A stretch of 64,000 nt of DNA from an uncultured Acidobacteriota bacterium (GTDB taxonomy: Bacteria > Acidobacteriota > UBA6911 > RPQK01 > JAJDTT01), in assembly GCA_951812665.1 (NCBI GenBank), contig CATOST010000039.1:1-64000 (forward strand). The letters run 5' to 3'. A model generated the notes under the pieces. It saw only the letters and a list, made by a program, of their open reading frames with translations, was not told the DNA's origin and made no database searches. A program made the position numbers and the translations under genes. The stretch's first letter is position 1. The number at the start of each line of letters is the position of its first letter. Below, piece after piece: positions 54,878-63,778 of the stretch.

Positions 54878-55999
54878 TCAGACTCGGACGCGGGCCCAGT
54901 GGACGCTGAGGCAGCGTTCGTTCTCTCCGGCATAGTAGGCGAGCAGAACCAGATCGTCTTCCAACCGGACCGCGGCGGGGTGGCCGAAGGTCCACTTCAC
55001 CATGTCGTCCCAGAATTCGCTCAGATCCTCTCGATCGCCCATACCCCGCTCTTTGGGGCCCCCGGAGGCGTAGACCACCACCTCCTCCGACAGATCCCAG
55101 GTTCTGCCCTCATCCGGCGACATGACCAACCGCAGGCTGCCGGGGGGATGACGGTGCACGTAAAAGAGGCCCAGCCGGCCATCAGGCAACGGCACGGGAA
55201 CGGCGATCTGTCCCCGGATTCCCGCGGAGAAGGGTGGCTCCCAGGTCAGGGTCTCCGGGTCCCCCCAGGACAAATGGATTTCCAGGTCCTTCCGCGACCC
55301 GCGGTCATAGGTCCAGAAGGCGGCCACCGGACGTCCCGTCCGAGGGCAGACCGCTTGGCGCTGATCGTAGAAGAAGAGACGGTCCGCCGGATCTCTGGCC
55401 ACGTCGATGACCTGATCGAAAACTCCCCCATCCTTCGCCAGCAGGGCATGAGCCGAGTGGAGGCTCGGCCCCCCCTGCCGCTCCGGTTCCTGCCGTTCGA
55501 TCGGCACCAGCCAACCGCGGCCCGGAACCTGGATCGGGCTTCCGGCCAGGACCGGGTAGTTCCACGGTGACGTGTCCAGGACTTCATAGCCGGACCAGGT
55601 CGCACCTCCATCCGTGGAGCGGGCCTGGATGATGCGGCACGGCGCCACGTGATCGCCCTCGCTGTCATACAGGGGTCGGCCTCCCGATCGGTGAAGCCAA
55701 GTGAGAAACGCCAGCAGAGTGCCGTCCGGCCTGGGGACGATCTCGGCTGCCCGCACCTCCCCCGGAACGCCGGTGAAGCCGGGACGAAAACTGTCGGAGA
55801 CAAGCTGCCAATGCCTGCCGCCATCGACACTCGAAACCACGAGGCAGTTGCCGTCCGGCGACTCCTTGTCGCTTCCCCGGCGGAAGGTGGCCAGCACTCG
55901 TCCGCCGGGCAGCCGGCACAGAGAAGTGAAGCAATGGGATCTCTTGCCTCCGAGCAGCTTCTCGGCGTCGACGATGCAGCCCCGTTCCAATATCTTCAT
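54878..55999 (-). CDS. Sialidase-like six-bladed beta-propeller protein
   Basis: 373 aa. BNR/Asp-box repeats SSVDGGRHW, STDGGATW and SPDEGRTW are visible, with CFTSLCRLPGGRVLATFRRGS near the start providing an Arg typical of sialidase active sites. No signal peptide is present, so it is cytoplasmic or acts on imported sugars. It differs clearly from the broken lipoprotein propeller at 8-9 kb. Exo-sialidase or a related glycosidase is possible; catalytic Tyr/Glu not assigned. Confidence 0.8.
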   Translation of the reverse strand: MKILERGCIVDAEKLLGGKRSHCFTSLCRLPGGRVLATFRRGSDKESPDGNCLVVSSVDGGRHWQLVSDSFRPGFTGVPGEVRAAEIVPRPDGTLLAFLTWLHRSGGRPLYDSEGDHVAPCRIIQARSTDGGATWSGYEVLDTSPWNYPVLAGSPIQVPGRGWLVPIERQEPERQGGPSLHSAHALLAKDGGVFDQVIDVARDPADRLFFYDQRQAVCPRTGRPVAAFWTYDRGSRKDLEIHLSWGDPETLTWEPPFSAGIRGQIAVPVPLPDGRLGLFYVHRHPPGSLRLVMSPDEGRTWDLSEEVVVYASGGPKERGMGDREDLSEFWDDMVKWTFGHPAAVRLEDDLVLLAYYAGENERCLSVHWARVRV

Positions 56000-56145
56000 G
56001 TCAATCTCCGTTCGTTAATCTCTTCCCTCCCCGGAATGACGTACGGTGACGCGAAGAAAATTCAGCATGGAGCCACCCCAGGGCCGTTCTTTTCTCAACA
56101 TCTTCTTCGACCAAGACATAGGGCGGGCATTTGCGGAGAATCAAA

Positions 56146-56170
56146 GAGGGCACCCACAAGGGGTGCCCTT
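56146..56170. repeat. Dispersed GC hairpin repeat, copy 2
   Basis: AGGGCACCC (56147-56155) and GGGTGCCCT (56161-56169) form a perfect nine-base stem with loop ACAAG. It is the same unit as at 21304-21329 and again sits just 3' of a minus-strand gene, 14 bases past its stop. Probably a terminator/REP-like element. Confidence 0.65.
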
Positions 56171-56182
56171 ACGTCATTCGGG

Positions 56183-56694
56183 CTAGACCCGGTAGATCCG
56201 GGCAACGTTCCCTCCCAGGACCAGACGGCGGTCCTCCTCGGTCATGAACTCGGTGTGGTGGCGGATGGTGTCGAGGCACTGCTTGTAGGTGCAGGCTCGC
56301 CCCGCCCACGGCATGTCGGCTCCCCAGATCATCACCCGGTCTCCAGGAACACCGGGATCTTCAACCGGATGCAGGCCTTCCAGAGGGCGTCGGCGCGGGG
56401 GTCGTCCCGGGGTTGCCCCTTGGGCAGGTGGGAGCAGAGTCCCCGGTATCCCAGTTCGTCGACGGCTCTTTCCAGTGTTTCCAGCTCTACCGCCAGCTGC
56501 CGGTCGTTCTTGGTCAGGTCGTATCCGAGGGGGCCGGTCTGATCGGGAAAGACGTGAACGTGGTGGTCGATGACCAGGGAGCGTTTGGAAGTTTCGGAGG
56601 AACAACCCGAGGCCGTCCAGCTGCCGGCGAGTCCGGGGAGGGCCAGAGCGGCCGAGCCGGTCAGAAAACGGCGTCGATCCAGGTTCGGGTTCAT
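56183..56694 (-). pseudogene. Tat-exported amidohydrolase-2 family protein with large internal deletion
   Basis: ATG 56694 follows AAAGGAG by eight bases. A Tat signal (NLDRRRFLTG, then a hydrophobic stretch ending SGCSS) and the HxH start of an amidohydrolase-2 domain (VIDHHVHVFPDQTG) continue for about 120 residues to IPVFLETG and a stop. In another frame the last 45 residues of the same family follow at once: DRVMIWGADMPWAG...EFMTEEDRRLVLGGNVARIYRV. Homologues have some 200 further residues between these parts, so the gene lost its middle through an internal deletion near 56338. Not functional as written. Confidence 0.8.
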
Positions 56695-56865
56695 CGCGGC
56701 AGCTCCTTTCGGGTATTGGGTTTCAGACAACATCCGAGGTCACCCGGTGTCGTCGTCCCCGTAAAGCTCGGCATCTTGTGCCCTTGTGGAACGTGACCTA
56801 TCATGATGGGCGGCCGGTCGCAAGCAGGCGTGCCGGGACTTCGAAACGCCAACGGGAGCCAGTCC

Positions 56866-57969
56866 ATGGACGCTATTGACTACGGCATTTTCATCATGCC
56901 TTTCCATCCCGCAGAGAAGCCTCGGGCCCAATGCCATGACGAGGACCTGGAGCTGATCGTTCGGGCCGAGGAACTCGGGTTCAGCGAGTTCTGGATCGGT
57001 GAGCATCACACCATGAAATTCGAGAACATCGTGATGCCCGAGATCTTCATCGCACGGGCCCTGGGGGAGACCAGCCGGATTCGGATGGGCCCGGCTCCGG
57101 TCTGTCTCAATCAGCACCATCCGGCCCATGTGGCCTGCCGGCTGGCCTTTCTGGATCACCTTTCCAAGGGGCGGCTCAATCTCTGTTTCGGCCCCGGCAG
57201 CGTACCGGCAGATATGGAAATATACGGCTTGAAGCCCAAGAATGCCTCTCAGATGGCGTCCGAGGCCACCGACATCATCCTGAAGCTCTGGGAATCGGAT
57301 CCTCCGTATGAGTACGATGGACAGTTCTGGTCCATTCGCCTCGACGATTATGTCGACGATGAGGCGGGCGTCGGCTTCATCCCCAAGCCGTTCCAGCGTC
57401 CTCATCCTCCCATCGCCGCTCCGGGCACGAGCCGCAATTCGGGGACCATGAAGGCAGCCGGGCGGAGGGGATTTCAGCCCTTCGGACATTGTCTGGTGAC
57501 GTCCAACGTTCTGAAGGATTTGTGGCAGACTTACGAAGAGGCCTCTCTGGAGGCAGGGCGCACGCCGGATCGGAAGGACTTCAAGATCGCGCGATCCATT
57601 TTTCTGGCCGACACCACGGAGGAGGCCCGTGCCCGCGCCCGGAGCAATTCCGTGGCCGGCAACTACGAATACATCGGCGGGTTACTCGACAAGGGACCGG
57701 GACGCGGGATGTTCAAGCGGGATCTGGCCATGAGCGATGCCGATTGCAATCTGGATTTCCTGATGACGGAGCAGATCATCGCGGGAGATGTGGACGAAGT
57801 GTTGCGCCGGCTGTTGCTCATGGTGGAGGAGGTCGGCCCCTTCGGCACCCTGATCCTCATGTGTTACGACTGGGACGACAAGGCGAGCTGGCTCCGCAGT
57901 CTGGAGCTTTTCTCCAAGGAGCTCATGCCTGCGCTGAACCGGACGGTTGCCGCGCCGGTGGTTGCCTGA
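56866..57969 (+). CDS. LLM-class flavin-dependent oxidoreductase (luciferase-like)
   Basis: 367 aa from ATG 56866. DYGIFIMPFHPAEKP, EELGFSEFWIGEHHTMKFENIVMPEIFIARALGETSRIRMGPAPVCLNQHHP and RLAFLDHLSKGRLNLCFGPGS follow the bacterial luciferase-like TIM barrel. The F420 or FMN cofactor is not decided. The protein resembles limonene/alkanal or nitrilotriacetate-type monooxygenases. First gene of a plus-strand group with an M20 peptidase, aminotransferase and amidohydrolase, so probably catabolic. A start at 56803 is open but unsupported. Confidence 0.87.
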   Translation: MDAIDYGIFIMPFHPAEKPRAQCHDEDLELIVRAEELGFSEFWIGEHHTMKFENIVMPEIFIARALGETSRIRMGPAPVCLNQHHPAHVACRLAFLDHLSKGRLNLCFGPGSVPADMEIYGLKPKNASQMASEATDIILKLWESDPPYEYDGQFWSIRLDDYVDDEAGVGFIPKPFQRPHPPIAAPGTSRNSGTMKAAGRRGFQPFGHCLVTSNVLKDLWQTYEEASLEAGRTPDRKDFKIARSIFLADTTEEARARARSNSVAGNYEYIGGLLDKGPGRGMFKRDLAMSDADCNLDFLMTEQIIAGDVDEVLRRLLLMVEEVGPFGTLILMCYDWDDKASWLRSLELFSKELMPALNRTVAAPVVA

Positions 57970-58015
57970 GTTCCCGGATGAGCCCGCCGGGCCTGATCCG
58001 AAAACCCCTGAAAAA

Positions 58016-59194
58016 ATGAAGCTGAGCCAGGACGTGATCGATCGTGTGAACCGGGCCGTTCGTCCGGACCGGCTGACGGAATTGGCCGTCGAGCTGATCC
58101 GGATCCCCAGCCCCACGCAGGACGCTGCCGAGGTGGCGGGCCGACTGGCGGAGGTGCTGGCGGCCGAGGGTTTCGAGGTCGGCCGGCCGGAGGCCGCGTG
58201 GCCCCGGTCCCCGGCCGTGGTCACCCGATTCGATACGGGAGTCCCGGGGCGAACCCTCCAGTTCAACGGCCACCTGGATACGGTGCATCTCCCCTTCGTT
58301 CCTCCCCGCATCGAGGATGGAGTCCTCTACGGGAGTGGCGCCTCGGACATGAAGGCCGGAGTGGCCGCCATGTGCGAGGCCTTGCTGGCGGTTCGGGATT
58401 CGGGCGTCCTGGAGGCAGGCGGGATCCTGCTGACGGCTCACGATCTGCACGAGGCTCCATGGGGCCGGGGCCAGCAGTTGTCGGCGCTGATCGAGGAGGG
58501 TTATGTGGGAGACGCCGCGCTGTTGCCGGAGTATCTCTCCAGCACCCTGCCGGTCGTGGGGCGGGGCATGGCCAATGTGGAAGTGACCCTCAGCCGGCAG
58601 GGAACCCCGGTGCATGAGGTATTGGGCGGCCTGGAACAGCCGCGGGTGATCGCCGCCGGCGCCGACCTGGTGACCCGGCTCGAAGCCGCCGACCGGAGCT
58701 TGACCGGCAGGACTCATCCGCTGGCTGGCCGAGAGAGCATCTTCATCGGCAAGGTTGCCGGGGGAGAGATCTACAACCAGTCCCCGACCGAGTTTCGTCT
58801 CGCCGGCACCTGCAGGTGGTTGCCGGGGACGGCCGTGGATGAGGTGCGAAAATGGTTTCTGGAGGCCGTCGACGGGATGGAGCAGCGGCCGGGCATCCAG
58901 GTCGACGCCCAGTTTCACTACCGGCGGGACGCGTTCGAGATGAACCTGGAGCATCCCCTGGTCGGTGCGTTTCAGGCCTCCTGCCAGGCCGTCATGGGTC
59001 GACCATTGGCCCATGGAGCCAAGCCCTTCATCGATGACGGCAATACCCTGAGGGAATTGGCCGGTATCGAGACCATTACCCACGGCCCCCGGGCCACGGG
59101 CGCTCATACCACACGGGAGCAGGTCCCGCTGGATGACCTGGCCCGGGTAGCGCGGGTCTACGCTTGCACGGCGGTGGCGTTCTGCGCTGGATAG
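58016..59194 (+). CDS. M20-family metallopeptidase / ArgE-DapE-like deacylase
   Basis: 392 aa from ATG 58016. Metal site blocks: FNGHLDTVHL (His, Asp), YGSGASDMKAGVAAM (Asp), LHEAPWGRG (Glu), and GAHTTREQVPLDDL (final His). The dimerisation lid lies at about 180-290. The canonical acid pair EE (base plus ligand) reads His-Glu, so the general base is altered. These enzymes deacylate N-acyl amino acids or cleave small peptides. The gene sits 46 bases after the LLM gene; TTG 57947 is a possible earlier start. Confidence 0.85.
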   Translation: MKLSQDVIDRVNRAVRPDRLTELAVELIRIPSPTQDAAEVAGRLAEVLAAEGFEVGRPEAAWPRSPAVVTRFDTGVPGRTLQFNGHLDTVHLPFVPPRIEDGVLYGSGASDMKAGVAAMCEALLAVRDSGVLEAGGILLTAHDLHEAPWGRGQQLSALIEEGYVGDAALLPEYLSSTLPVVGRGMANVEVTLSRQGTPVHEVLGGLEQPRVIAAGADLVTRLEAADRSLTGRTHPLAGRESIFIGKVAGGEIYNQSPTEFRLAGTCRWLPGTAVDEVRKWFLEAVDGMEQRPGIQVDAQFHYRRDAFEMNLEHPLVGAFQASCQAVMGRPLAHGAKPFIDDGNTLRELAGIETITHGPRATGAHTTREQVPLDDLARVARVYACTAVAFCAG

Positions 59195-59214
59195 GAAAGA
59201 GAAAAGAGGAAAGA

Positions 59215-60645
59215 GTGAAGGAAGAAGAATCATACGCACAGCGGGGGCGAGGGGAGCGGGAAGTCGTTTCCGGGACCGATTCCTTTCCTCCCGAAAGGAT
59301 GGGAGAGGAACAGTTCCTGCGTCAGATCCTGGTGCGGGCTCAGATGAGCGAGTTCGCCTCGGATCCTTTCATCATGTCCCGGGCCAGCGGGGTCCACTAT
59401 TGGGATATACACGGGAAGCAGTACCTGGACGGAATCTCGGGAATCTACGTGGTCTCCGTGGGACATTCCAATCCTCGGGTGATGGATGCGATTCGCCGGC
59501 AGATGGAGGTGCTGCATTTCTCTCCCACCATGCATGGCAGCAATCCACTGGCCGTCGAGCTGGCCAATCGCCTGGTGGCCGTCGCTCCCGGAGATCTGGA
59601 CGCGGTCAAGTTCCTGACCGGAGGATCGGAGGTGACCGAGGCGGCCATCACCATGGCCCGCCAGTACCACCGGTTGACCGGGAATGCGGGCAAGTACAAG
59701 ATCGTTTCCCGGTACCAGTCGTGGCACGGATCGACCATGGGGTCCCTCTCCGCGTCGGGCCTGACCAGCCGCCGGAGCATGCGGGAACCGCTGGCCCCGG
59801 GTTTCATCCACGTCTTCCCCCCCACCTGTTACCGCTGCCCCTTCGGCAAGGAGTATCCGGACTGCGAAATCACCTGCGCCAGCCTCATCGGCGACGTGAT
59901 CGAGAATGAGGGGCCGGAGACCGTCGCTGCCGTCATCGTGGAGCCCATCGGCCACACCGGAGGCATCATCGAGCCGCCCGAGGAATACCTGCCCCAGCTG
60001 CGGGAAATCTGCGACCGCCACAACGTCCTCCTCATCTTCGACGAGATCATCACCGGCATGGGCCGCACCGGACAGATGTTCGCCGCCGAAACCTTCGGCG
60101 TCCTTCCCGACCTCCTCTGTGTGGGAAAGGGGCTTTCCGGCGGATACGCCCCCCTGTCGGCGATGCTCTGTCGCAGGCACATCGCCGACACCTTCTGGGG
60201 GGACCCCGCCACCAATCCGGGCTTCGTCGCCGGTCACACCTTCGAGGGGAACCCCATCTCCTGCACGGCGGGCCTGGCGACTTTGGCCGAGATCGTGGAG
60301 CGGGATCTCTGCGCCAATGCCAGACACGTTGGAGGTCATCTCCGGCGCGGATTGGAAGGGCTCCGCCGTCACGGCATCATCGGCGACATCCGGGGCCGGG
60401 GACTCTTCCTGGGTCTGGAATTCGTCCGGAACCCGGAGACCAGGGAACCCTTCTCCGACCGGATCTCCATCGGGAAGCGCATCGGCAAGCGGGCCCTCGA
60501 ACATGGATTGCTGACCCGGTTCGATCCCAACTGGATCGCACTGGGCCCGCCTCTCGTTCTGACGACGGCGGAGGCCGATCAGATCGTGGAGATTCTGGAT
60601 CGGAGTATCGGAGAAGTGCTCGAGGAGTTGGAGGAATCGGAGTGA
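59215..60645 (+). CDS. Class III pyridoxal-phosphate aminotransferase
   Basis: 476 aa from GTG 59215 (AGAGGAA upstream); ATG 59299 is possible. GSEVTEAAITMARQYH (cofactor phosphate), RYQSWHGSTMGSLSASG, IVEPIGHTGG, LLIFDEIITGMGRTG and CVGKGLSGGYAPLSAM with the Lys binding PLP are all intact. It resembles omega-amino acid:pyruvate and related transaminases. A CPFGKEYPDC insertion holds cysteines that are unusual for the family. It is linked to the next gene by overlap (GTGA). Confidence 0.92.
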   Translation: MKEEESYAQRGRGEREVVSGTDSFPPERMGEEQFLRQILVRAQMSEFASDPFIMSRASGVHYWDIHGKQYLDGISGIYVVSVGHSNPRVMDAIRRQMEVLHFSPTMHGSNPLAVELANRLVAVAPGDLDAVKFLTGGSEVTEAAITMARQYHRLTGNAGKYKIVSRYQSWHGSTMGSLSASGLTSRRSMREPLAPGFIHVFPPTCYRCPFGKEYPDCEITCASLIGDVIENEGPETVAAVIVEPIGHTGGIIEPPEEYLPQLREICDRHNVLLIFDEIITGMGRTGQMFAAETFGVLPDLLCVGKGLSGGYAPLSAMLCRRHIADTFWGDPATNPGFVAGHTFEGNPISCTAGLATLAEIVERDLCANARHVGGHLRRGLEGLRRHGIIGDIRGRGLFLGLEFVRNPETREPFSDRISIGKRIGKRALEHGLLTRFDPNWIALGPPLVLTTAEADQIVEILDRSIGEVLEELEESE

Positions 60646-61817
60646 CAAGCGCCAGCGAAGGCTACGATCTGCTCCTGAAGGGTGGGACGGTGATCGACCC
60701 GGCCAACGGCCGGCGAAGCCTCTTGGACGTGGCCGTCAAGGGGGGCCGGGTGGCGGCCGTTGCCCGCGACCTTCCGGTCCAGGATTCGGCCGAAGTGCTG
60801 GACACCTCCGGCCTCCTGGTGGTGCCGGGCCTCATCGATCTGCACACGCACGTCTACGAAGGCGTCTCCTTCCTGGGGATCGAGGCGGACGATCTCTGTC
60901 CGCGCACGGGAGTCACCACCGTCGTCGACACCGGCTCGGCCGGCTGGATCAACTACAGGGGGCTGGAGCGATACGTGATCGAGCGCTCCGAGACTCGCAT
61001 CTTCGGTTACGTGAACCTCTCCGGCGTGGGCCTTCCCTCGCGCCGGGGTGAACTGGTCCATCACGACTATCTGGATGCCGGCGAGTGCGCCGAATGCGTC
61101 CTTCGCCATCCGGAGACGGCCTTGGGGGTCAAGGTCCGTCTCTACGCGGGAGTGGCCGGCCGGATGGACCTGCGGGAGGTCCTGAAGGCGTCCGTGGAGG
61201 CGGCGAAGGAATGCGGCAAGCCGCTCATGATTCACATCAGCGGGTCGGACGTGGCGTTGGAGGACCTGCTTCCACCCCTTCGAACCGGCGACGTGGTGAC
61301 TCATTGTTGCCACGGAACCGAGGCTGCCTCGATCCTGGACGGGGAGGGGCGAATCCGCCCCGTGGTCCGCGATGCCCGGGAGCGCGGGATCCTGTTCGAC
61401 GTGGGCCACGGCGTGGGAAGCTTCGCCTTCCGCATCGCGCGCCGGGCGGTGGCCGAGGGATTTCTTCCCGACACCATCAGCACCGACATCCACACCCTGT
61501 CCATCAACTATCCCGTCTACGACCTCCCCACCACCCTCTCCAAGTTCCTGGGCCTGGGTCTTTCCCTGGACGAGGTCATCGAACGGGCCACCATCGAGCC
61601 CGCCCGGATCATCGGCATCGACTCCCATCTGGGACACCTCGGCGTGGGCGCCACCGCCGATATCGCGGTGCTGGAATTGGAGGAGGGCCGGTTCTCCTTC
61701 TTCGACGTGGAGCACGAGAAGATGGATGGGCCTCAGAGGCTCGTCTGCAGGACCACCATCAAGGACGGCAAGGTCTGGTGGCGCGCCGGTGAGGCCGGCC
61801 AGACGGCGGAGGCGTGA
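60642..61817 (+). CDS. Amidohydrolase/deacetylase-family metallohydrolase
   Basis: 391 aa, GTG 60642 overlapping the aminotransferase stop. LLLKGGTVIDPANGRR, VVPGLIDLHTHVYEG (HxH), LGVKVRLYAGV with the Lys likely to be carboxylated, MIHISG, DVVTHCCHG and ISTDIHTLSINYPVYDLPTTLSKFL with the final Asp are dihydroorotase/D-aminoacylase-like features. It hydrolyses cyclic or acyl amides; the substrate presumably fits the aminotransferase and M20 deacylase beside it. Confidence 0.9.
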   Translation: MTSASEGYDLLLKGGTVIDPANGRRSLLDVAVKGGRVAAVARDLPVQDSAEVLDTSGLLVVPGLIDLHTHVYEGVSFLGIEADDLCPRTGVTTVVDTGSAGWINYRGLERYVIERSETRIFGYVNLSGVGLPSRRGELVHHDYLDAGECAECVLRHPETALGVKVRLYAGVAGRMDLREVLKASVEAAKECGKPLMIHISGSDVALEDLLPPLRTGDVVTHCCHGTEAASILDGEGRIRPVVRDARERGILFDVGHGVGSFAFRIARRAVAEGFLPDTISTDIHTLSINYPVYDLPTTLSKFLGLGLSLDEVIERATIEPARIIGIDSHLGHLGVGATADIAVLELEEGRFSFFDVEHEKMDGPQRLVCRTTIKDGKVWWRAGEAGQTAEA

Positions 61818-61826
61818 CTTCTCGAT

Positions 61827-62750
61827 TCAGAGAACCCCCAACCCCTGGAGATGATCCCGAAGGATCTCCATTTCCCCGTCGGTCAGGGAGTAGTGGGGCT
61901 TGCGTCTCCACCGTCCGGCGATGCCATAGATCTCCAGCATGGCGTGCAAACCCGCGTCGAACCCTCCCTGAAGCTTCGCCAGAAAGTCGAACAGCGGCAG
62001 ATCGTAGGTCTTGATCACCTCTCTGGCCCGGTCCAGGTTCCCATCCTGGATGGCGGACCAGTATTGGCGGGCGACGCGGGGGTGGAAGCCGATATAGGTC
62101 GACATGTATCCGTCGCAACCGTAAGGATGCAACTCCATGTGGTTCTGCTTCATGCCGCCGGAGAAGACCGCCCACCGCTCGTGCACCAACAGGCACATGC
62201 GCCGTGCAAACTGGCCGCGGACGTCATCCTTGACGGCCACGATCCCCTCGACTTGTTCCACCAGGACCTTCAGAGTTTCCAGCGCGAAGTCGATCCCCCG
62301 GGCGGCATAGAGATTCGTCACCACCATCACCGGGATCTCCCGGGCCACGGCGCCGTAGTGTTCCGCCAGGGTCCGGGAGGTGCAGGAACCGGCCCAGTCG
62401 GGTGGGAGCACCATCAGGACGTCGGCGCCCACGTCGCGGACGTACCGGGCGAAGTCCACCGCCCGGCTGGTGGAATGGTAGCGGTCCGCGGCCACCACCA
62501 GGGCGCGTCCCGCGGTCTGCTCGACGGTGACGCGGGTGACCTGGGCGATTTCGGAATCGCTCAGGATAAGGAAATGGCTGTCCCCCGCGGTGAGAAGGAC
62601 GGTGCCGGCCCCATTTTGAATGTTGCGTTCGATGTGGCTTCTGAGACCGTCGGTGTCCACGCTGCCATCTTTCTTGAAGGGAGTCCGAATCGATCCGAAG
62701 GGGCCCGTCAAGGCCGGCCGGATCTCCTGCGGAGTCCATCTTTTCTTCAT
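61827..62750 (-). CDS. Dihydrodipicolinate synthase/N-acetylneuraminate lyase family protein
   Basis: 307 aa. The TIM-barrel aldolase family shows FGSIRTPFKKDGSVDTDGLRSHIERNIQNGAGTVLLTAGDSHFLILS and VVTNLY (Tyr) then IVAVKDDVRG with the Schiff-base Lys (near 175). The usual GTTGE phosphate/substrate motif is replaced by TAGDSH, so the substrate is not the normal lysine-pathway one. AGGAG is ten bases upstream. Convergent with the amidohydrolase; probably a keto-acid aldolase in catabolism. Confidence 0.88.
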   Translation of the reverse strand: MKKRWTPQEIRPALTGPFGSIRTPFKKDGSVDTDGLRSHIERNIQNGAGTVLLTAGDSHFLILSDSEIAQVTRVTVEQTAGRALVVAADRYHSTSRAVDFARYVRDVGADVLMVLPPDWAGSCTSRTLAEHYGAVAREIPVMVVTNLYAARGIDFALETLKVLVEQVEGIVAVKDDVRGQFARRMCLLVHERWAVFSGGMKQNHMELHPYGCDGYMSTYIGFHPRVARQYWSAIQDGNLDRAREVIKTYDLPLFDFLAKLQGGFDAGLHAMLEIYGIAGRWRRKPHYSLTDGEMEILRDHLQGLGVL

Positions 62751-62778
62751 GGTGTGAGTCTCCTGTTCCGAGGCCGGG

Positions 62779-63768
62779 TCAATAGCCGGCGTACTTGTCC
62801 ACCAACCCTTCCAGCGGCCGGCCTTGCCGAAAACGCTTGAGATTCCGAAAGAACAGGTCCAGGACGGCGTCCTCCTGTTCCCTGGAGGTGCCGCGGCAGG
62901 GAGTCACCAGCACTTGGGGATGGTTCCAGAATCTGGAATTTGCCGCCGGCATCCGGACGTCCGGGTGTTGACCCGACGGCTGCAGGCAGACCCCGGCTAT
63001 CCATCCCTCCTCCAGTGCCCGTTCCAGAGCCGCGTAATCCAACAGGGGCGGCCGGCCGGACGAGTCGATGAGATAGGCCGAAGGCTTCATGGACCGGAGC
63101 TGAGACCGCCCCATGAAGCCACGCGTCTCCGTCGTCAGGGGCACCGCCAATACCACGAAGTCGGCCGCCGAGAGAAGTTCCGGCAGCCGGTCCACGGAGA
63201 AGAGTCCGTCAACCGAGTCGACCCGGCGGCGAGGGCTCCGCGCCGTTCCGAGAACCCGCATCCCCAGGGAACTGCAGACCCGGGCGACGGCCCGGCCCAT
63301 GTACCCGAGGCCGATGATTCCCACCGTCTTTCCCGCCAGATCGAAGGGTTGAAGCTCCCCGTCCCGTCCCGGGTCCCACTGAGTCATGGGCGGTCGGCGC
63401 AGATGATGAATCCGGCGGGAGAAGAGGAGCATGGCGGCGAGAGCGTGCTCCGCGCCGGCGGTCCCGAAGCAGGGCTTGGAGCAGGTCAGGGGAATCGGGC
63501 TCTCCACCAGTTCGGGAAAGAGGTAGTGGCCGGCTCCGCCGACCATGGCATGGATCCAGCCAAGATGCCTTCCCCGGGCCAGAATCTCCGGGTCGAGGGC
63601 TCCCACCTGCAAGACCTGGGCGTCCGCGACCTCCTTCAGAATGGTCTTGCGGTCGGCCGAGACGACGATTTCGATCCCGTCGCATTCCTCAGTCGCGGCC
63701 CTTTCCAGGATCCGGCCGCGCCATTCCTCCCAAGTAATCAGGATCTTGTCGACTCTCGGCAGCGGCAA
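62779..63768 (-). CDS. D-2-hydroxyacid dehydrogenase-family protein with altered active site
   Basis: 329 aa from TTG 63768, seven bases after AGGAA. The NAD-binding motif GIIGLGYMGRAVA and the family blocks TAGAEHALAAMLLFSRRIH and RPPLLDYAALERALEEGWIAG are present, with the substrate-binding Arg kept. The catalytic Glu (LDVFxxEP) reads LQPSGQHP, with His in its place, and the catalytic His (TPH) is Cys in VTPCRG. It may bind NAD(H) and a ligand without normal dehydrogenase chemistry, or use other residues. Confidence 0.85.
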   Translation of the reverse strand: MPLPRVDKILITWEEWRGRILERAATEECDGIEIVVSADRKTILKEVADAQVLQVGALDPEILARGRHLGWIHAMVGGAGHYLFPELVESPIPLTCSKPCFGTAGAEHALAAMLLFSRRIHHLRRPPMTQWDPGRDGELQPFDLAGKTVGIIGLGYMGRAVARVCSSLGMRVLGTARSPRRRVDSVDGLFSVDRLPELLSAADFVVLAVPLTTETRGFMGRSQLRSMKPSAYLIDSSGRPPLLDYAALERALEEGWIAGVCLQPSGQHPDVRMPAANSRFWNHPQVLVTPCRGTSREQEDAVLDLFFRNLKRFRQGRPLEGLVDKYAGY

Positions 63769-63778
63769 TTGACTATTC

